From: Gluconobacter vitians
Lineage (GTDB): Bacteria; Pseudomonadota; Alphaproteobacteria; Acetobacterales; Acetobacteraceae
Length of the DNA stretch: 64,000 bases
Assembly (NCBI RefSeq): GCF_015244565.1
Contig: NZ_JABCQG010000004.1
Span: 157,688 to 221,687 of the forward strand
Reading direction: 5' to 3'
A program made the translations under genes and the position numbers. The notes under the pieces are model-generated. The model was not told where the DNA came from and did no database searches. It worked only from the letters and a program-made list of their open reading frames with translations. Below, piece after piece: positions 17,901-26,961 of this stretch (position 1 is its first letter; every line of letters begins with the position of its first letter).

Positions 17901-18571
17901 AGTTCCGCCTGTTCCTTACTGACCCCTGCGGGGTCTGGGAGCGGACGTCCTGCCACTCCCGAAAATCTCTCATGTTCGGCGATCAGGCGCTGTGCCAGCG
18001 CTCCTGGCGCCATCACCGCATAGACCGCCCGGTCCCGGCTGAACGCCGATTCCAGGACCCGATCGGGAACTGTCACCACCGGCAGAGAACGCCGGCCCGA
18101 CACCAGTCTGGAGAACTCGTCCGGGCTTGCACTTTCCGAACGGATCACCACCCCTACCCTGCCTGAAGTGAGCCACTCCCGGCATTTCTGAAACCCACAG
18201 ACCGTCTGACCCGCTCTCCGGGCCAGGCTGACTGCGTCCAGCATCCGCTGCACCAGCGCGGCCTCGACCAGATCGGCCAGGCCATCCGGTACGATCACCT
18301 GGGCTTTTGCCGCTCTGGCAAAAGCCTGTCGTGTGCGGGCGCTATCTAACACATCCCGGCTGGCACTCAACCACATTCCCCGGCCCGGAAGTTTTCCGGC
18401 GAGGTCGGGCACAACCCGGTTATCCGGGCTGACCACGAAACGGATCATGCCTTCAGGCGGCTTCTGCTCTCGTGTAACGATGCATCGCCGCTCCGAGCCG
18501 CGACGCCCTAGAGCACCACGAACGGGACCATTATCAGTATCAGAAATATCAGACGTCGGTCGACTCCTCAT
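17897..18571 (-). CDS. YlxR (DUF448) plus L7Ae-like RNA-binding protein
   Basis: 224 aa from ATG 18571 ([14 protein letters not shown]); the frame is open further upstream, inside nusA. The N-terminal DUF448/YlxR domain has [20 protein letters not shown] and [13 protein letters not shown]. The C-terminal half resembles the ribosomal L7Ae fold, with [20 protein letters not shown] and [10 protein letters not shown]. In alphaproteobacteria YlxR and the L7Ae-like YlxQ are commonly fused. YlxR proteins of other bacteria have been linked to RNase P regulation. It sits between nusA and infB, overlapping nusA by 23 bases and infB by 4. The exact start is uncertain. Confidence 0.85.
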   Translation of the reverse strand: MRSRPTSDISDTDNGPVRGALGRRGSERRCIVTREQKPPEGMIRFVVSPDNRVVPDLAGKLPGRGMWLSASRDVLDSARTRQAFARAAKAQVIVPDGLADLVEAALVQRMLDAVSLARRAGQTVCGFQKCREWLTSGRVGVVIRSESASPDEFSRLVSGRRSLPVVTVPDRVLESAFSRDRAVYAVMAPGALAQRLIAEHERFSGVAGRPLPDPAGVSKEQAEL

Positions 18572-20102
18572 CACCGTTTTCGGGCTTTGCCGAGTCGGCT
18601 TCTTCACCATCGAACCAGTGCGCACGGGCTGCCATGATGATCTCGTTGGCGGCATCCTCGTCGATGGCATCCTCACCGAGGATCTCCACCAGTTCGTCGC
18701 CGGCCAGATCCGCCAGATCGTCGAGCGTCTTCACGCCCTTCTCACCCAGCGTCACCAGCATCTGGTTCGTGAAGGTTCCCAGCTCGGCCACATCATCCGT
18801 GACACCCAGCGCCTTGCGCTGATCGTCCAGGGCCTGCTCCTTGCTGGCCAGATAGTCGTTGGCGCGATGCATGAGCTCTTCAGCCACGCTCTCGTCAAAA
18901 CCTTCGATATCGTTCAGCTCGCCCGGATCGGTGTAGGCCAGTTCCTCGATCGTGTGGAAGCCTTCCGTCACCAGCAGGCCCGCGATCACGTCATCGACGT
19001 CCAGCGCCTCAACGAACTGCGAGGAGCGCTTGCGGAACTCTTCCTGACGACGCTCCGATTCCTCGGCCTCCGTCAGAATGTCGATGTCCCAGCGCGTCAG
19101 CTGGCTGGCCAGACGCACGTTCTGACCACGGCGACCGATGGCGAGCGAAAGCTGCTCGTCCGGCACCACGACCTCAACACGGCCTGCTTCCTCATCCATC
19201 ACCACCTTGCTGACTTCAGCCGGGGCCAGCGCATTGACGACGAACGTCGCAGCCTGCGGACTCCAGGGGATGATATCGATCTTCTCGCCCTGCAGTTCGG
19301 CCACAACGGCCTGAACGCGGGAGCCGCGCATACCAACGCAGGCACCAACCGGATCAATCGCCGCATCGCGGGAAATCACGGCCATCTTGGCGCGCGATCC
19401 CGGATCACGGGACACAGCCTTGATCTCGATGATACCGTCGTAGATTTCCGGCACTTCCTGCGCAAACAGCTTGGCCAAAAAGGCCGGATGCGTACGGGAC
19501 AGGAATATCTGCGGGCCACGCGGCTCGTCACGCACATCATAGATGTAAGCGCGGACGCGATCAGAATTGCGGAAGGACTCGCGGGGGATCAGCTCGTCGC
19601 GACGCAGCAGGGCTTCCGTATGGCCGATCTCGACCATGAGGTTGCCGTACTCGGTGCGCTTGACCGTGCCGTTGACGATCTCGCCCACGCGGTCCTTGAA
19701 CTCGTTGTACTGGCGCTTGCGCTCATATTCACGCACACGCTGCACGATGACCTGCTTGGCCGTCTGCGCTGCGATACGACCGAAATCGATCGGCGGCAGC
19801 GGATCAACCAGATGCTCGCCGGCCTGGATTTCCGGCTGGAACTTGCGGGCGATGTGCAGCGGGATCTGGGTGTCCTCGTTCTCCACATGCTCGACCGCTT
19901 CGGTCCAGCGGCTCAGACGGACTTCGCCGCTCTTGCGGTCGATCGTCGCGCGGATGTCCTTTTCATGCCCGTACTTTGCACGGCCAGCCTTCTGGATGGC
20001 CTGCTCCATGGCTTCGAGCACTTCCTCGCGGTCGATGTTCTTCTCGCGGGAAACTGCATCTGCAACCAGCAGCAGTTCGGGACGTGTAACAGACGTGTCC
20101 AT
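18549..20102 (-). CDS. nusA: transcription termination/antitermination factor NusA
   Basis: 517 aa. NusA binds RNA polymerase and modulates pausing, termination and antitermination. Domains: N-terminal RNAP-binding (1-130, starting MDTSVTRPELLLVADAVSRE), S1 (about 135-200), KH1 and KH2 (about 230-345, GACVGMRGSRVQAVVAELQG and AIGRRGQNVRLASQLTRWDI), then a C-terminal tail with two helix-hairpin-helix-type repeats (IEELAYTDPGELNDIEGFDE and LDDLADLAGDELVEILGED). It follows rimP by 34 bases. NusA of some bacteria controls its own operon through a leader terminator, relevant to the hairpin upstream of rimP. Confidence 0.98.
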   Translation of the reverse strand: MDTSVTRPELLLVADAVSREKNIDREEVLEAMEQAIQKAGRAKYGHEKDIRATIDRKSGEVRLSRWTEAVEHVENEDTQIPLHIARKFQPEIQAGEHLVDPLPPIDFGRIAAQTAKQVIVQRVREYERKRQYNEFKDRVGEIVNGTVKRTEYGNLMVEIGHTEALLRRDELIPRESFRNSDRVRAYIYDVRDEPRGPQIFLSRTHPAFLAKLFAQEVPEIYDGIIEIKAVSRDPGSRAKMAVISRDAAIDPVGACVGMRGSRVQAVVAELQGEKIDIIPWSPQAATFVVNALAPAEVSKVVMDEEAGRVEVVVPDEQLSLAIGRRGQNVRLASQLTRWDIDILTEAEESERRQEEFRKRSSQFVEALDVDDVIAGLLVTEGFHTIEELAYTDPGELNDIEGFDESVAEELMHRANDYLASKEQALDDQRKALGVTDDVAELGTFTNQMLVTLGEKGVKTLDDLADLAGDELVEILGEDAIDEDAANEIIMAARAHWFDGEEADSAKPENGDEESTDV

Positions 20103-20136
20103 CAGATCGGACCTCCAGCCAGCATGAGACGGGTCA

Positions 20137-20748
20137 TCACTTCTTTCCCGGCTTCTTCGGATTCAGTTTGGGCGCCTGGCGCGCTTCCCCGCCATCTTCC
20201 CCTTCAGAGTCCAGCCCTGCAAGGGCTGCACTCGCCTCGATCAGCGCATCCGTCAGGACCAGACGTGCCTTGCGGATATCCACCAGCGGCAGAACCGCCT
20301 CGGTTCCATCATCCAGCCGGATGATGGCATTGTCATCCCGTGCCCCCATAACGGTGCCCGAGAAACGGCGACGGCCATTGAGCGGAACATCCAGCTCGGC
20401 TTTTGCCAGATGGCCGGCGAATCGTTCCCAGTCCTTGGCGCGCGTCAGCGGCCGGTCGATCCCTGCGGACGAGACCTCCAGCATCCACGCACCGGGGATC
20501 GGATCATCAACGTCCAGAATGGCACCCACGGCGTGGCTGATCTGTTCGCAGTCTTCCACCGAGATCAGGGAGCCGTTCGCACGGTCCGCCATGATCTGGA
20601 TCGTCGGGGTATCGCGTCCCAGCACGGACAGACGCACGAGCTCATAGCCCAGATCGGCAAGCGTCGGCGCAATCCGCTCCGCAATGCGGGCTTCCAGCCC
20701 CGTGAGATGGGGCAGTTCGATGTCGGAAGAGGCGTTCTGCTGAGACAA
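20137..20748 (-). CDS. rimP: ribosome maturation factor RimP
   Basis: 203 aa. RimP is needed for 30S assembly. Signatures are [52 protein letters not shown] and [15 protein letters not shown], followed by the SH3-like C-terminal domain and a basic [10 protein letters not shown] tail. The only usable start in the frame is TTG at 20748, since an in-frame stop lies just upstream in the hairpin loop region. No Shine-Dalgarno is visible: the upstream bases are the T-run of a terminator hairpin. First gene of rimP-nusA-ylxR-infB-rbfA. Confidence 0.95.
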   Translation of the reverse strand: MSQQNASSDIELPHLTGLEARIAERIAPTLADLGYELVRLSVLGRDTPTIQIMADRANGSLISVEDCEQISHAVGAILDVDDPIPGAWMLEVSSAGIDRPLTRAKDWERFAGHLAKAELDVPLNGRRRFSGTVMGARDDNAIIRLDDGTEAVLPLVDIRKARLVLTDALIEASAALAGLDSEGEDGGEARQAPKLNPKKPGKK

Positions 20749-20751
20749 GAC

Positions 20752-20777
20752 AAAAAAGGCGGCCCGTCAGGGCCACC
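20752..20777 (-). promoter_or_regulatory. terminator/attenuator hairpin abutting the rimP start
   Basis: On the minus strand GGTGGCCC-TGAC-GGGCCGCC forms an 8-bp stem (one G-T pair) with a tetraloop, followed at once by six T. The T-run ends 3 bases before the TTG start of rimP. It could end an upstream leader transcript or act as an attenuator that also masks ribosome binding. NusA stimulates termination at such hairpins, so autoregulation by NusA is plausible but inferred. Confidence 0.75.
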
Positions 20778-20964
20778 CCCCAAATGAGCGGAAGATGAAT
20801 GGAATATGCCCTATGTAAGTCACCTCCCCACCAGACGCAAGAGGAACGCAAATCCCTTTGATCCGGAAGCTCTTATTCATTGGGCGAGTCGAAAGATTTG
20901 TTTACATTCCTATGCCGCGAAAGCCCTTGTCTTTGGACGCCGTCGGGAGTGAGATGGTTTCGAA

Positions 20965-21576
20965 ATGACTGTCCAGCCAGAGCCCCGTCCAGAACCGAGC
21001 CCGCAGCCCCTGCCATCTGAACCCGCGTCCAGAAGCCGGGCGCTGTGGGGCGGAGGCGGGCTGATCGCGGCCCTGACGGTCGGGGCCGGTGCCTTTTTCT
21101 ATACCCATAACACGACCACACCACCTGCCCCGGCAATTGCCCCTCCGGCCCAGAACACCCCGGCCGTTCCTGCCGCGCAGACCGCCGCCGTCCAGCTGTC
21201 CATGCTCTCTCCCGCGAAGGCCCCTTCCGCCCTTGCCAAAAGCGGCTTCAGCCCGGCCGACCGCGCCCGCATCCTTGCGGCGATCAAAGATGGCAAGATG
21301 CGCCTGGTGGAAATGCCGGTTCTGGACGCTTCCGGCGCTGTGGGGCAGACGATCGATGTCACGGTCTCGGGCCTGACGCAGCGTGTCATCCTGACGGGCA
21401 AGTTCCAGCATCTGGTTATTCCCATTGTTGAAGCCGGACAGATCCTGATTGCTCCCGTCAGTATGCCCCATGCACCGGCCCTGACCATCGGCGCGCTGAC
21501 GGCACTTGGTCCGCAGGCCCTGCCCGCCCTGACGACGCTTGACCAGCGCGTCCTGCTTAACGTGATCGTCCAGTAA
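20965..21576 (+). CDS. unrecognised single-pass membrane protein (first gene of AAA+ cassette)
   Basis: 203 aa, not recognised. A Pro/Glu-rich cytoplasmic N-terminus (residues 1-25) leads into one membrane helix (about 28-45, GGGGLIAALTVGAGAFFY). A Pro/Ala-rich linker follows (50-75). The exported domain (about 80-203) has GFSPADRARILAAIKDGKMR, a beta-rich stretch AVGQTIDVTVSGLTQRVILT and a hydrophobic C-terminal part. It lacks cysteines and lipobox. It lies 12 bases before the AAA+ gene in the same direction. Possible roles are scaffold or regulator of the ATPase; this is inference from context. Confidence 0.7.
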   Translation: MTVQPEPRPEPSPQPLPSEPASRSRALWGGGGLIAALTVGAGAFFYTHNTTTPPAPAIAPPAQNTPAVPAAQTAAVQLSMLSPAKAPSALAKSGFSPADRARILAAIKDGKMRLVEMPVLDASGAVGQTIDVTVSGLTQRVILTGKFQHLVIPIVEAGQILIAPVSMPHAPALTIGALTALGPQALPALTTLDQRVLLNVIVQ

Positions 21577-21588
21577 GGAACCGCCCCG

Positions 21589-22863
21589 GTGTTCAAGTCC
21601 CTCGTTCCCATGCTCAACCGGGCCATGCCGCTGATGATGGCGGCCTTCCTCATTCTGGCAGTGATTCAGGTTGCGGTCATGCTACACCTGTCGCTGAACG
21701 GGCTGTGGGCCGCCATCGAATGGGGACGGCGTTTCTATCTTCCGCTGGCAGGCATCAGCGCCCTTCTGGCAGTCACGGGACTGGCGTATGAAACGTCAGC
21801 CGAAAAACTGGCGCGTCGCGGACTGCGCCGCAGGAAAGGTCTCATCATGGATGTTCTCAGCCGTCTGACAAACCGCGGAGCCCTTGAAGAGCTCATGGCC
21901 CGCGAACAGCGTGAAACCGTCATCGACGCCGACGAACTGGCCGCTTCCCTCCGCGCCCGCGTCATCGGACAGGACCAGGTTTGCGAGGACATCGCCCAGC
22001 AGATGCGCCGTCGCCTGGCCCTGCAGGTCCGCGGCAAGCCTGTCGGCATCTTCCTGCTCGCCGGCCCTCCGGGCACCGGCAAGACCTATCTGGCCAAGCA
22101 GATGGCCAAGCAGATGGAACGCCCGCTGCTGCATTTCGACATGACACAGATGTCCAGCGCTCATGCCGCGACCCAGCTTTTCGGCTCCCCCAAGGGTTAT
22201 GTGGGGTCCGATACCTTCGGCAAACTGACAGGTGGCCTCAAGGACAAGCCGGATGCCGTGGTCCTGCTCGATGAAATCGAAAAGGCCCATCCAGACGTCT
22301 TCAAGAAGTTCCTCACCGCTTGGAACGACGGTCACGTCACCGAAGCCTCCACGGGGGAACAGGTCTCCACGACCCGCGCGATCTTCATGCTGACGTCCAA
22401 TGTCGCGACCGAAGCCCTGACCGAAATCGCCGACCGCCTCGTCAACGAGCCCGAAAAGATGCGCGCCGAGTCGGTCGAAGCCCTGCGCAAGTCCGGCTTC
22501 GCGCCCGAAGTTCTCAACCGTCTGGACCGCATTTTCATCTTCCGCCCCCTGCGTGGACTGGACCTCGCCCGCGTTGCAGCTCTCGAAATCGAAGCCATGA
22601 TCGAAGGCTACGGCCTGCATGTGGAAACAGGCGGTATCGATGCCGGTGTCCTGTTTCAGGTCATGGTCAAACAGAAGAACCTCGGTACCGGGGCCAGCGC
22701 GCGTGATCTTGTCCGCTCCATTGAGGACATGGTCAGCGAAAGCCTCATCGTGGCCCGTCAGCAGGGTGCCAAGCGCGTCCGGCTCGTTACGCAGGAGGAC
22801 GGCACCGTTATCACCGAAATCGCAAACGACACCGAAACCCAGCTCGGCCGGATGAGCCACTGA
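21589..22863 (+). CDS. membrane-anchored AAA+ ATPase, ClpA/ClpB D2-like
   Basis: 424 aa from GTG 21589. Two N-terminal membrane helices (about 15-35 and 49-68) replace the usual Clp N-domain and D1 ring. A single AAA+ module follows: GQDQVCEDIAQQM at 127, Walker A GPPGTGKT (159-166), pore-loop-type GYVG (203-206), Walker B VVLLDEIEKAHPDVF (224-), sensor-1 LTSN (268-271) and arginine finger APEVLNRLDR (305-314). A C-terminal helical small domain completes it. No clear ClpP-binding IGF/IGL loop is seen. It is probably an inner-membrane unfoldase or remodeller; substrate unknown. It lies 3 bases before the next gene. Confidence 0.85.
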   Translation: MFKSLVPMLNRAMPLMMAAFLILAVIQVAVMLHLSLNGLWAAIEWGRRFYLPLAGISALLAVTGLAYETSAEKLARRGLRRRKGLIMDVLSRLTNRGALEELMAREQRETVIDADELAASLRARVIGQDQVCEDIAQQMRRRLALQVRGKPVGIFLLAGPPGTGKTYLAKQMAKQMERPLLHFDMTQMSSAHAATQLFGSPKGYVGSDTFGKLTGGLKDKPDAVVLLDEIEKAHPDVFKKFLTAWNDGHVTEASTGEQVSTTRAIFMLTSNVATEALTEIADRLVNEPEKMRAESVEALRKSGFAPEVLNRLDRIFIFRPLRGLDLARVAALEIEAMIEGYGLHVETGGIDAGVLFQVMVKQKNLGTGASARDLVRSIEDMVSESLIVARQQGAKRVRLVTQEDGTVITEIANDTETQLGRMSH

Positions 22864-22866
22864 CCC

Positions 22867-23796
22867 ATGACGGCATTCGGACGGCTCTGGCGGCGCGCGC
22901 CCCTGTGGCGCACAAGCGTGATCGTAACGGTAGGCGCGCTGGGCATGGCCGCCTTCTATCCCACTCCGGCACTCAAGAAAGCCATGCCATGGCTGCCGGG
23001 GCACCTGCCCGGCGCAGCGCCAGCAGCCGGACAGCAGGCCGACCAGACTGCTGCCGGACCCGGCGGCGCACCCGGAGCAGGAGACCAGATCGGCGTCCCT
23101 GATCCCGGCATCGCGCAGCACGGAAGCATCATGATCGCCGGACGCACCCTCCCGCTTCCGGCCGGTGACTGGCACCCGATCCTGACTGCCCGGAGCGGCG
23201 CTCATGGTGAACTGTCCCAGCAGATTCTGGCCCGCACCGATCGTGGCGTCGTCTCCGGCGTCATCGTGGTGCGTGCCACGCAGCAGCCCGTCCCGGCCGA
23301 ACTCGCCGAACAGCTCGAAACACCGTGCCATGACGACCGCGACTATGCGGCTCATATTTCCGAACAGCCCGGGGTTTCGCAGGAATGCAGCTACACCAGC
23401 AATGCCGTCCTCGAAAACCAGAGCGTCAGCACCGATCCGTTCATCACGGCCGCATTTTCCCGGATGCGCACGCTCGGCTTCCCGATCCCGAGCCTAATGA
23501 TCAATGTTGGGTGGTATCATGCGGCCGTGGCCGGCAAGAACACCGCCCATATCGAAACGGTGGAAACGCTCGTCGCCCCGATCGAACATGGCTCACGCCA
23601 GTTGCTCGCCCCGCCGCAATACTGGAACAAGGCTTCGGTTCACAAGAACCCGGACGCCGCCCAGTTCATCGACACGCTTGACCGCTGGATGATCGGCTGG
23701 TCCCGCGTCCTGCGTCAGGGATTTGACGGCACGCTGGACACGGCAACGCTCGTCCCGCCCCTGATCAACGACCCCTCCGCTCCCCGTCCGGCCTGA
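22867..23796 (+). CDS. unrecognised membrane-anchored protein (third gene of AAA+ cassette)
   Basis: 309 aa, not recognised. The N-terminus (TAFGRLWRRAPLWRTS) leads into one membrane segment (about 17-32) with no obvious cleavage site, so it is probably anchored with the bulk outside the cytoplasm. A Gly/Ala/Pro/Gln-rich linker (50-75) follows. The globular part has MIAGRTLPLPAGDWHPILTA, RGVVSGVIVVRATQQ, two cysteines 29 apart (LETPC and SQECS) that could form a disulfide, and WYHAAVAGKNTAHIETVETL. The start ATG lies 3 bases after the AAA+ stop. Function unknown; close spacing argues for joint action with the ATPase. Confidence 0.72.
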   Translation: MTAFGRLWRRAPLWRTSVIVTVGALGMAAFYPTPALKKAMPWLPGHLPGAAPAAGQQADQTAAGPGGAPGAGDQIGVPDPGIAQHGSIMIAGRTLPLPAGDWHPILTARSGAHGELSQQILARTDRGVVSGVIVVRATQQPVPAELAEQLETPCHDDRDYAAHISEQPGVSQECSYTSNAVLENQSVSTDPFITAAFSRMRTLGFPIPSLMINVGWYHAAVAGKNTAHIETVETLVAPIEHGSRQLLAPPQYWNKASVHKNPDAAQFIDTLDRWMIGWSRVLRQGFDGTLDTATLVPPLINDPSAPRPA

Positions 23797-23815
23797 ACAT
23801 GGCCGAGCACCCTAT

Positions 23816-25345
23816 TCAGTGATGCCCGGTTCCTGAAAACCCACGGCCCAGCCGCCGCTCCGCCATCCGCGCCAACCGCACAAACGGCAGCCCGAGCAGC
23901 AGATAGGCCAGACCGACCATGATCCCCGTTCCGAAATAATCGTAATATGTAGACGACAGCCGCACATAGGTCTGGCTCAGCTCCGTCAGTGTAATGACGG
24001 AGACGAGCGAACTGTCCTTGAGCAGCGAAATAAAGTCATTGGTCATGACCGGCACAACCGTCCGGAACGCCTGTGGCACGATCACCAGCCGCAGCGCCTG
24101 CCAGTGCGTCATGTTCAGCGCAATCGCCGCTTCCATCTGCCCCCGTGGCACGGAGAGCAGGCCGGCGCGGTAGTTTTCCGCCTCATAGGCCGCGTAATTC
24201 AGGCCCAGCGACAGCACACCCGCCATGAACGGCGACAGACGGATGCCGAAAGCCGGCAGTCCATAGAAGATAAACAGCACCTGAATCAGCAGCGGTGTAC
24301 CGCGCACCACTTCGACATACACGCCCGCCACGAAACGCAGCGGCGCTGCGCCGTAATGCCGGGCCAGCGCCAGCAAAAGCCCGAGTGCCACGGCCAGAAC
24401 CATAGCCAGCGCCGACACCGCCAGCGTCATGAGCGCCGCCTGCCCAATCAGCGGCAGGAAACTCACATAGCGCCGGACCAGAACATGCCAGCCGCTGCCG
24501 GTCGTGTTCGCCATGGCCTGCCGGTAATGGTCCCATTCCGTCGGCGCGATATCCGGCTGGCTGTTGTCGCCCGTGTAGTTCGCCATCAGGGGCGTCCACA
24601 GGTTCCAGCGCGCCAGAATGCGGTGCAATGTCCCGTCCTGAATGATTTCGCCCAGCGCCGCATCTACCTGATCACGCAGCGCACGGTTCTCCGGTGAGAA
24701 CGCGATCCCGTATTCCATGCTGCCGATCGGCTCGCCCACGAGCTTCATGTCCGGCGAGATGCTGCCATAATACAGGGCAATCGGCGCATCGAGCAGGATC
24801 GCATCCAGCCGCCCGTTCCGCAGATCCGAGAACGCATTCGTCTCTTCTTCATAAGAGCGCACGTTAGAGCCGCCCTGCCTGCGCAGCATCCGCTCGGCCG
24901 TGGTGTCCTTGATCGTCCCGACCGTATGCCCCTTGAGGGCGTCCATCGTATCCAGACCGCTCTGGTCATGCCGGACGATGATGCGCTCGCTCGTCACATA
25001 ATAGGGGCGCGAGAACAGCACGGCGGCCTTGTGCTCCGGCGTCATCTCGATGCCGTCCAGCACCATCCCGTACAGTCCGCGTGACAGGCCGGGGATCAGG
25101 CCGTCCCAGTCATTCTGGATGAACTTCGCCTTCCGGTGCATCCGTGCGGCGATCTCGTTGACCAGTTCGTACTCGAAGCCGGTCATTTGGGATTCATGGG
25201 CCGGGTCGTGGAAGACGTAAGGCACATTCGCCTCACCGTCCGACGCCCAGAGCAGCTCCTGCGATGCAGCGGGCGCGTCTGCCAGCGCGATGGAAACGGG
25301 GCTGATGGCAAGCGCTAGCAGAAGTACGAAAAGTTTTTTCATCAC
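23816..25345 (-). CDS. polar amino acid ABC transporter, fused substrate-binding protein and permease
   Basis: 509 aa. A signal peptide (residues 1-22) is followed by a periplasmic-binding-protein family 3 domain (about 30-255: VPYVFHDPAHESQMTGFEYE, MVLDGIEMTPEHK, DALKGHTVGTI, MEYGIAFSPEN). A linker leads to a His/Glu/Gln-type permease domain (about 285-500) with five or so helices and the EAA-loop region PRGQMEAAIALNMTHWQALR. Receptor-permease fusions of this kind are known in glutamine-type importers. The stop of the ATPase gene overlaps this start by ATGA, so both make one transporter. The likely substrate is a polar amino acid. Confidence 0.9.
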   Translation of the reverse strand: MMKKLFVLLLALAISPVSIALADAPAASQELLWASDGEANVPYVFHDPAHESQMTGFEYELVNEIAARMHRKAKFIQNDWDGLIPGLSRGLYGMVLDGIEMTPEHKAAVLFSRPYYVTSERIIVRHDQSGLDTMDALKGHTVGTIKDTTAERMLRRQGGSNVRSYEEETNAFSDLRNGRLDAILLDAPIALYYGSISPDMKLVGEPIGSMEYGIAFSPENRALRDQVDAALGEIIQDGTLHRILARWNLWTPLMANYTGDNSQPDIAPTEWDHYRQAMANTTGSGWHVLVRRYVSFLPLIGQAALMTLAVSALAMVLAVALGLLLALARHYGAAPLRFVAGVYVEVVRGTPLLIQVLFIFYGLPAFGIRLSPFMAGVLSLGLNYAAYEAENYRAGLLSVPRGQMEAAIALNMTHWQALRLVIVPQAFRTVVPVMTNDFISLLKDSSLVSVITLTELSQTYVRLSSTYYDYFGTGIMVGLAYLLLGLPFVRLARMAERRLGRGFSGTGHH

Positions 25346-26136
25346 AGCAGCGTCCGCAGGAACCGGCGCGTCCGTCCCTCCTGGGGGTTGGCGAACATCA
25401 GGTCCGGATCACCGCTCTCAACGATTTCCCCGCCCTCGACAAACAGAACACGATCCGAGGCCGCGCGCGCGAAACGCATGTCATGCGTCACGACTAACTG
25501 CGTCATGCCCTCATCATCCAGCGCACGCATGACGGACAGCACTTCCTCGGAGAGTTCGGGGTCCAGCGCGGATGTCGGTTCATCATACAGCATCACGGAC
25601 GGCTTCATCGCCAGAGCGCGCGCAATGGCGGCGCGCTGTTTTTGACCGCCCGAAAGACTGTCCGGATACCGGTCCTTCACACCTGCAAGCCCGACCTTCG
25701 CCAGAAGTTCGCAGGCAATGGACTGAGCCTCGTCACGCGACATTTTCTTGACCTGGATCGGCGCCATCATGACGTTGTCCAGCACCGTGCGATGGGGGAA
25801 CAGGTTGAAGGCCTGAAACACCATGCCGACATGCGACCGCAGCTTATGGGCCTCGGCCTCGTTGGCGCGGCTCCAGTGCTTCCCCGTGCACGCGACCGTC
25901 ACATCCTCGATCCGGACAGAGCCCGCATCCGGATGTTCCAGAAAATTGAGGCAGCGCAGAAACGTGGACTTGCCACATCCCGAAGGCCCGATCATCGAGA
26001 TCAGTTCGCCGCGCTCCACGTCGAGCGACAGGCCCTTCAGAACCTCGTTCCCACCAAAGGACTTGGCGATACCACTCGCCTGCAGCACCAGATCAGCCAG
26101 TTCCGGAAACCCTCGAAAAAAGAGACGCACGATCAC
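25342..26136 (-). CDS. polar amino acid ABC transporter ATP-binding protein
   Basis: 264 aa from GTG 26136; a GTG at 26088 would give a more typical 248 aa. It contains Walker A GPSGCGKST, Q-loop MVFQAFNLFPHRTVLDNVMM, signature LSGGQKQRAAIARALAM, Walker B VMLYDEPTSALDPEL and H-loop VVTHDMRFARA, the GlnQ/HisP style. It powers the fused receptor-permease encoded directly downstream, which it overlaps by four bases. The pair is a self-contained importer. The start is uncertain. Confidence 0.92.
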   Translation of the reverse strand: MIVRLFFRGFPELADLVLQASGIAKSFGGNEVLKGLSLDVERGELISMIGPSGCGKSTFLRCLNFLEHPDAGSVRIEDVTVACTGKHWSRANEAEAHKLRSHVGMVFQAFNLFPHRTVLDNVMMAPIQVKKMSRDEAQSIACELLAKVGLAGVKDRYPDSLSGGQKQRAAIARALAMKPSVMLYDEPTSALDPELSEEVLSVMRALDDEGMTQLVVTHDMRFARAASDRVLFVEGGEIVESGDPDLMFANPQEGRTRRFLRTLL

Positions 26137-26322
26137 ATGACCGCGCAGCCCTCATAACGGACCTGCGCCAGTGTATCGAGACCTTAATACAGCACGCACC
26201 ACAATTCATACGATCATCATATTCCGCCCAACCGGAGCCCGGCCCTTGCGAAGCACGTCCGCAGGGTCTCTAAAACAGAAAGACACACACCGGGACAGAG
26301 CCGAACCCGCGCATGAGACCCT

Positions 26323-26961
26323 TTGATGACCAGCCCGTCTGACTTCCCCACGCCCCCCGTTCCCGGACGATTGCTCGATGTCGAGGACGTCACGGTGTTC
26401 CGTGGAGACCGGCTGGTGCTTGATGGCGTGTCGCTGACGCTGGATGCCGGGGATGCCATGATCCTGACAGGCCCGAACGGGGCCGGAAAATCCACCCTCC
26501 TGCGCACGATTTCCGGCCTGCGTCGCCCCGATTCAGGGGAAGTCATCCGCTATGGCGACCTGGCGTGGCTCGGCCATCAGGATGCGCTCAAGCCCGGACT
26601 GACACTGGCGCAGAACCTGGCTCTGGCTGAAAAGCTCGGCACGAACAGTCTGTCTGACGCACTTGAAGCGCTGGACCTCACCCATCTGACCGATCTTCCG
26701 GCACGCCTCCTGTCTTCCGGGCAGAAGCGCCGCGCCGCTTTCGCCCGCGTCATGCTCTCGGGCGCGCCGCTCTGGCTGCTCGACGAACCGACCGTCGGGC
26801 TGGATGTCGCCAGCATTGAACGTCTCGGTGCCGTCATGGCAGCCCATCGCGCCAAGGGTGGTGCCATGATCGTCACGACGCATGTCCCGCTTCCCCTAGA
26901 CAACACCCGCTCGCACGAGCTGCCCTCGCTCGCGCATGTAGAGTCCTTCTGGCTGTCATGA
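26323..26961 (+). CDS. ccmA: heme exporter ATP-binding protein CcmA
   Basis: 212 aa as annotated from TTG 26323; the adjacent ATG at 26326 is probably the real start. Walker A is TGPNGAGKSTLLRTISGL, the signature region is LLSSGQKRRAAFARVML and Walker B is LWLLDEPTVGLD. The short size and GLRRPDSGEV context match CcmA, the ATPase that drives release of heme-loaded CcmE during cytochrome c maturation. It overlaps ccmB by ATGA (26958-26961). No ccmC, ccmD or other ccm genes lie beside the pair. Confidence 0.92.
   Translation: MMTSPSDFPTPPVPGRLLDVEDVTVFRGDRLVLDGVSLTLDAGDAMILTGPNGAGKSTLLRTISGLRRPDSGEVIRYGDLAWLGHQDALKPGLTLAQNLALAEKLGTNSLSDALEALDLTHLTDLPARLLSSGQKRRAAFARVMLSGAPLWLLDEPTVGLDVASIERLGAVMAAHRAKGGAMIVTTHVPLPLDNTRSHELPSLAHVESFWLS

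Noticed and set aside
18333..20324. 663-codon plus-strand frame across nusA
   Set aside because: Antisense shadow of nusA and rimP; NusA domains on the other strand are unambiguous.
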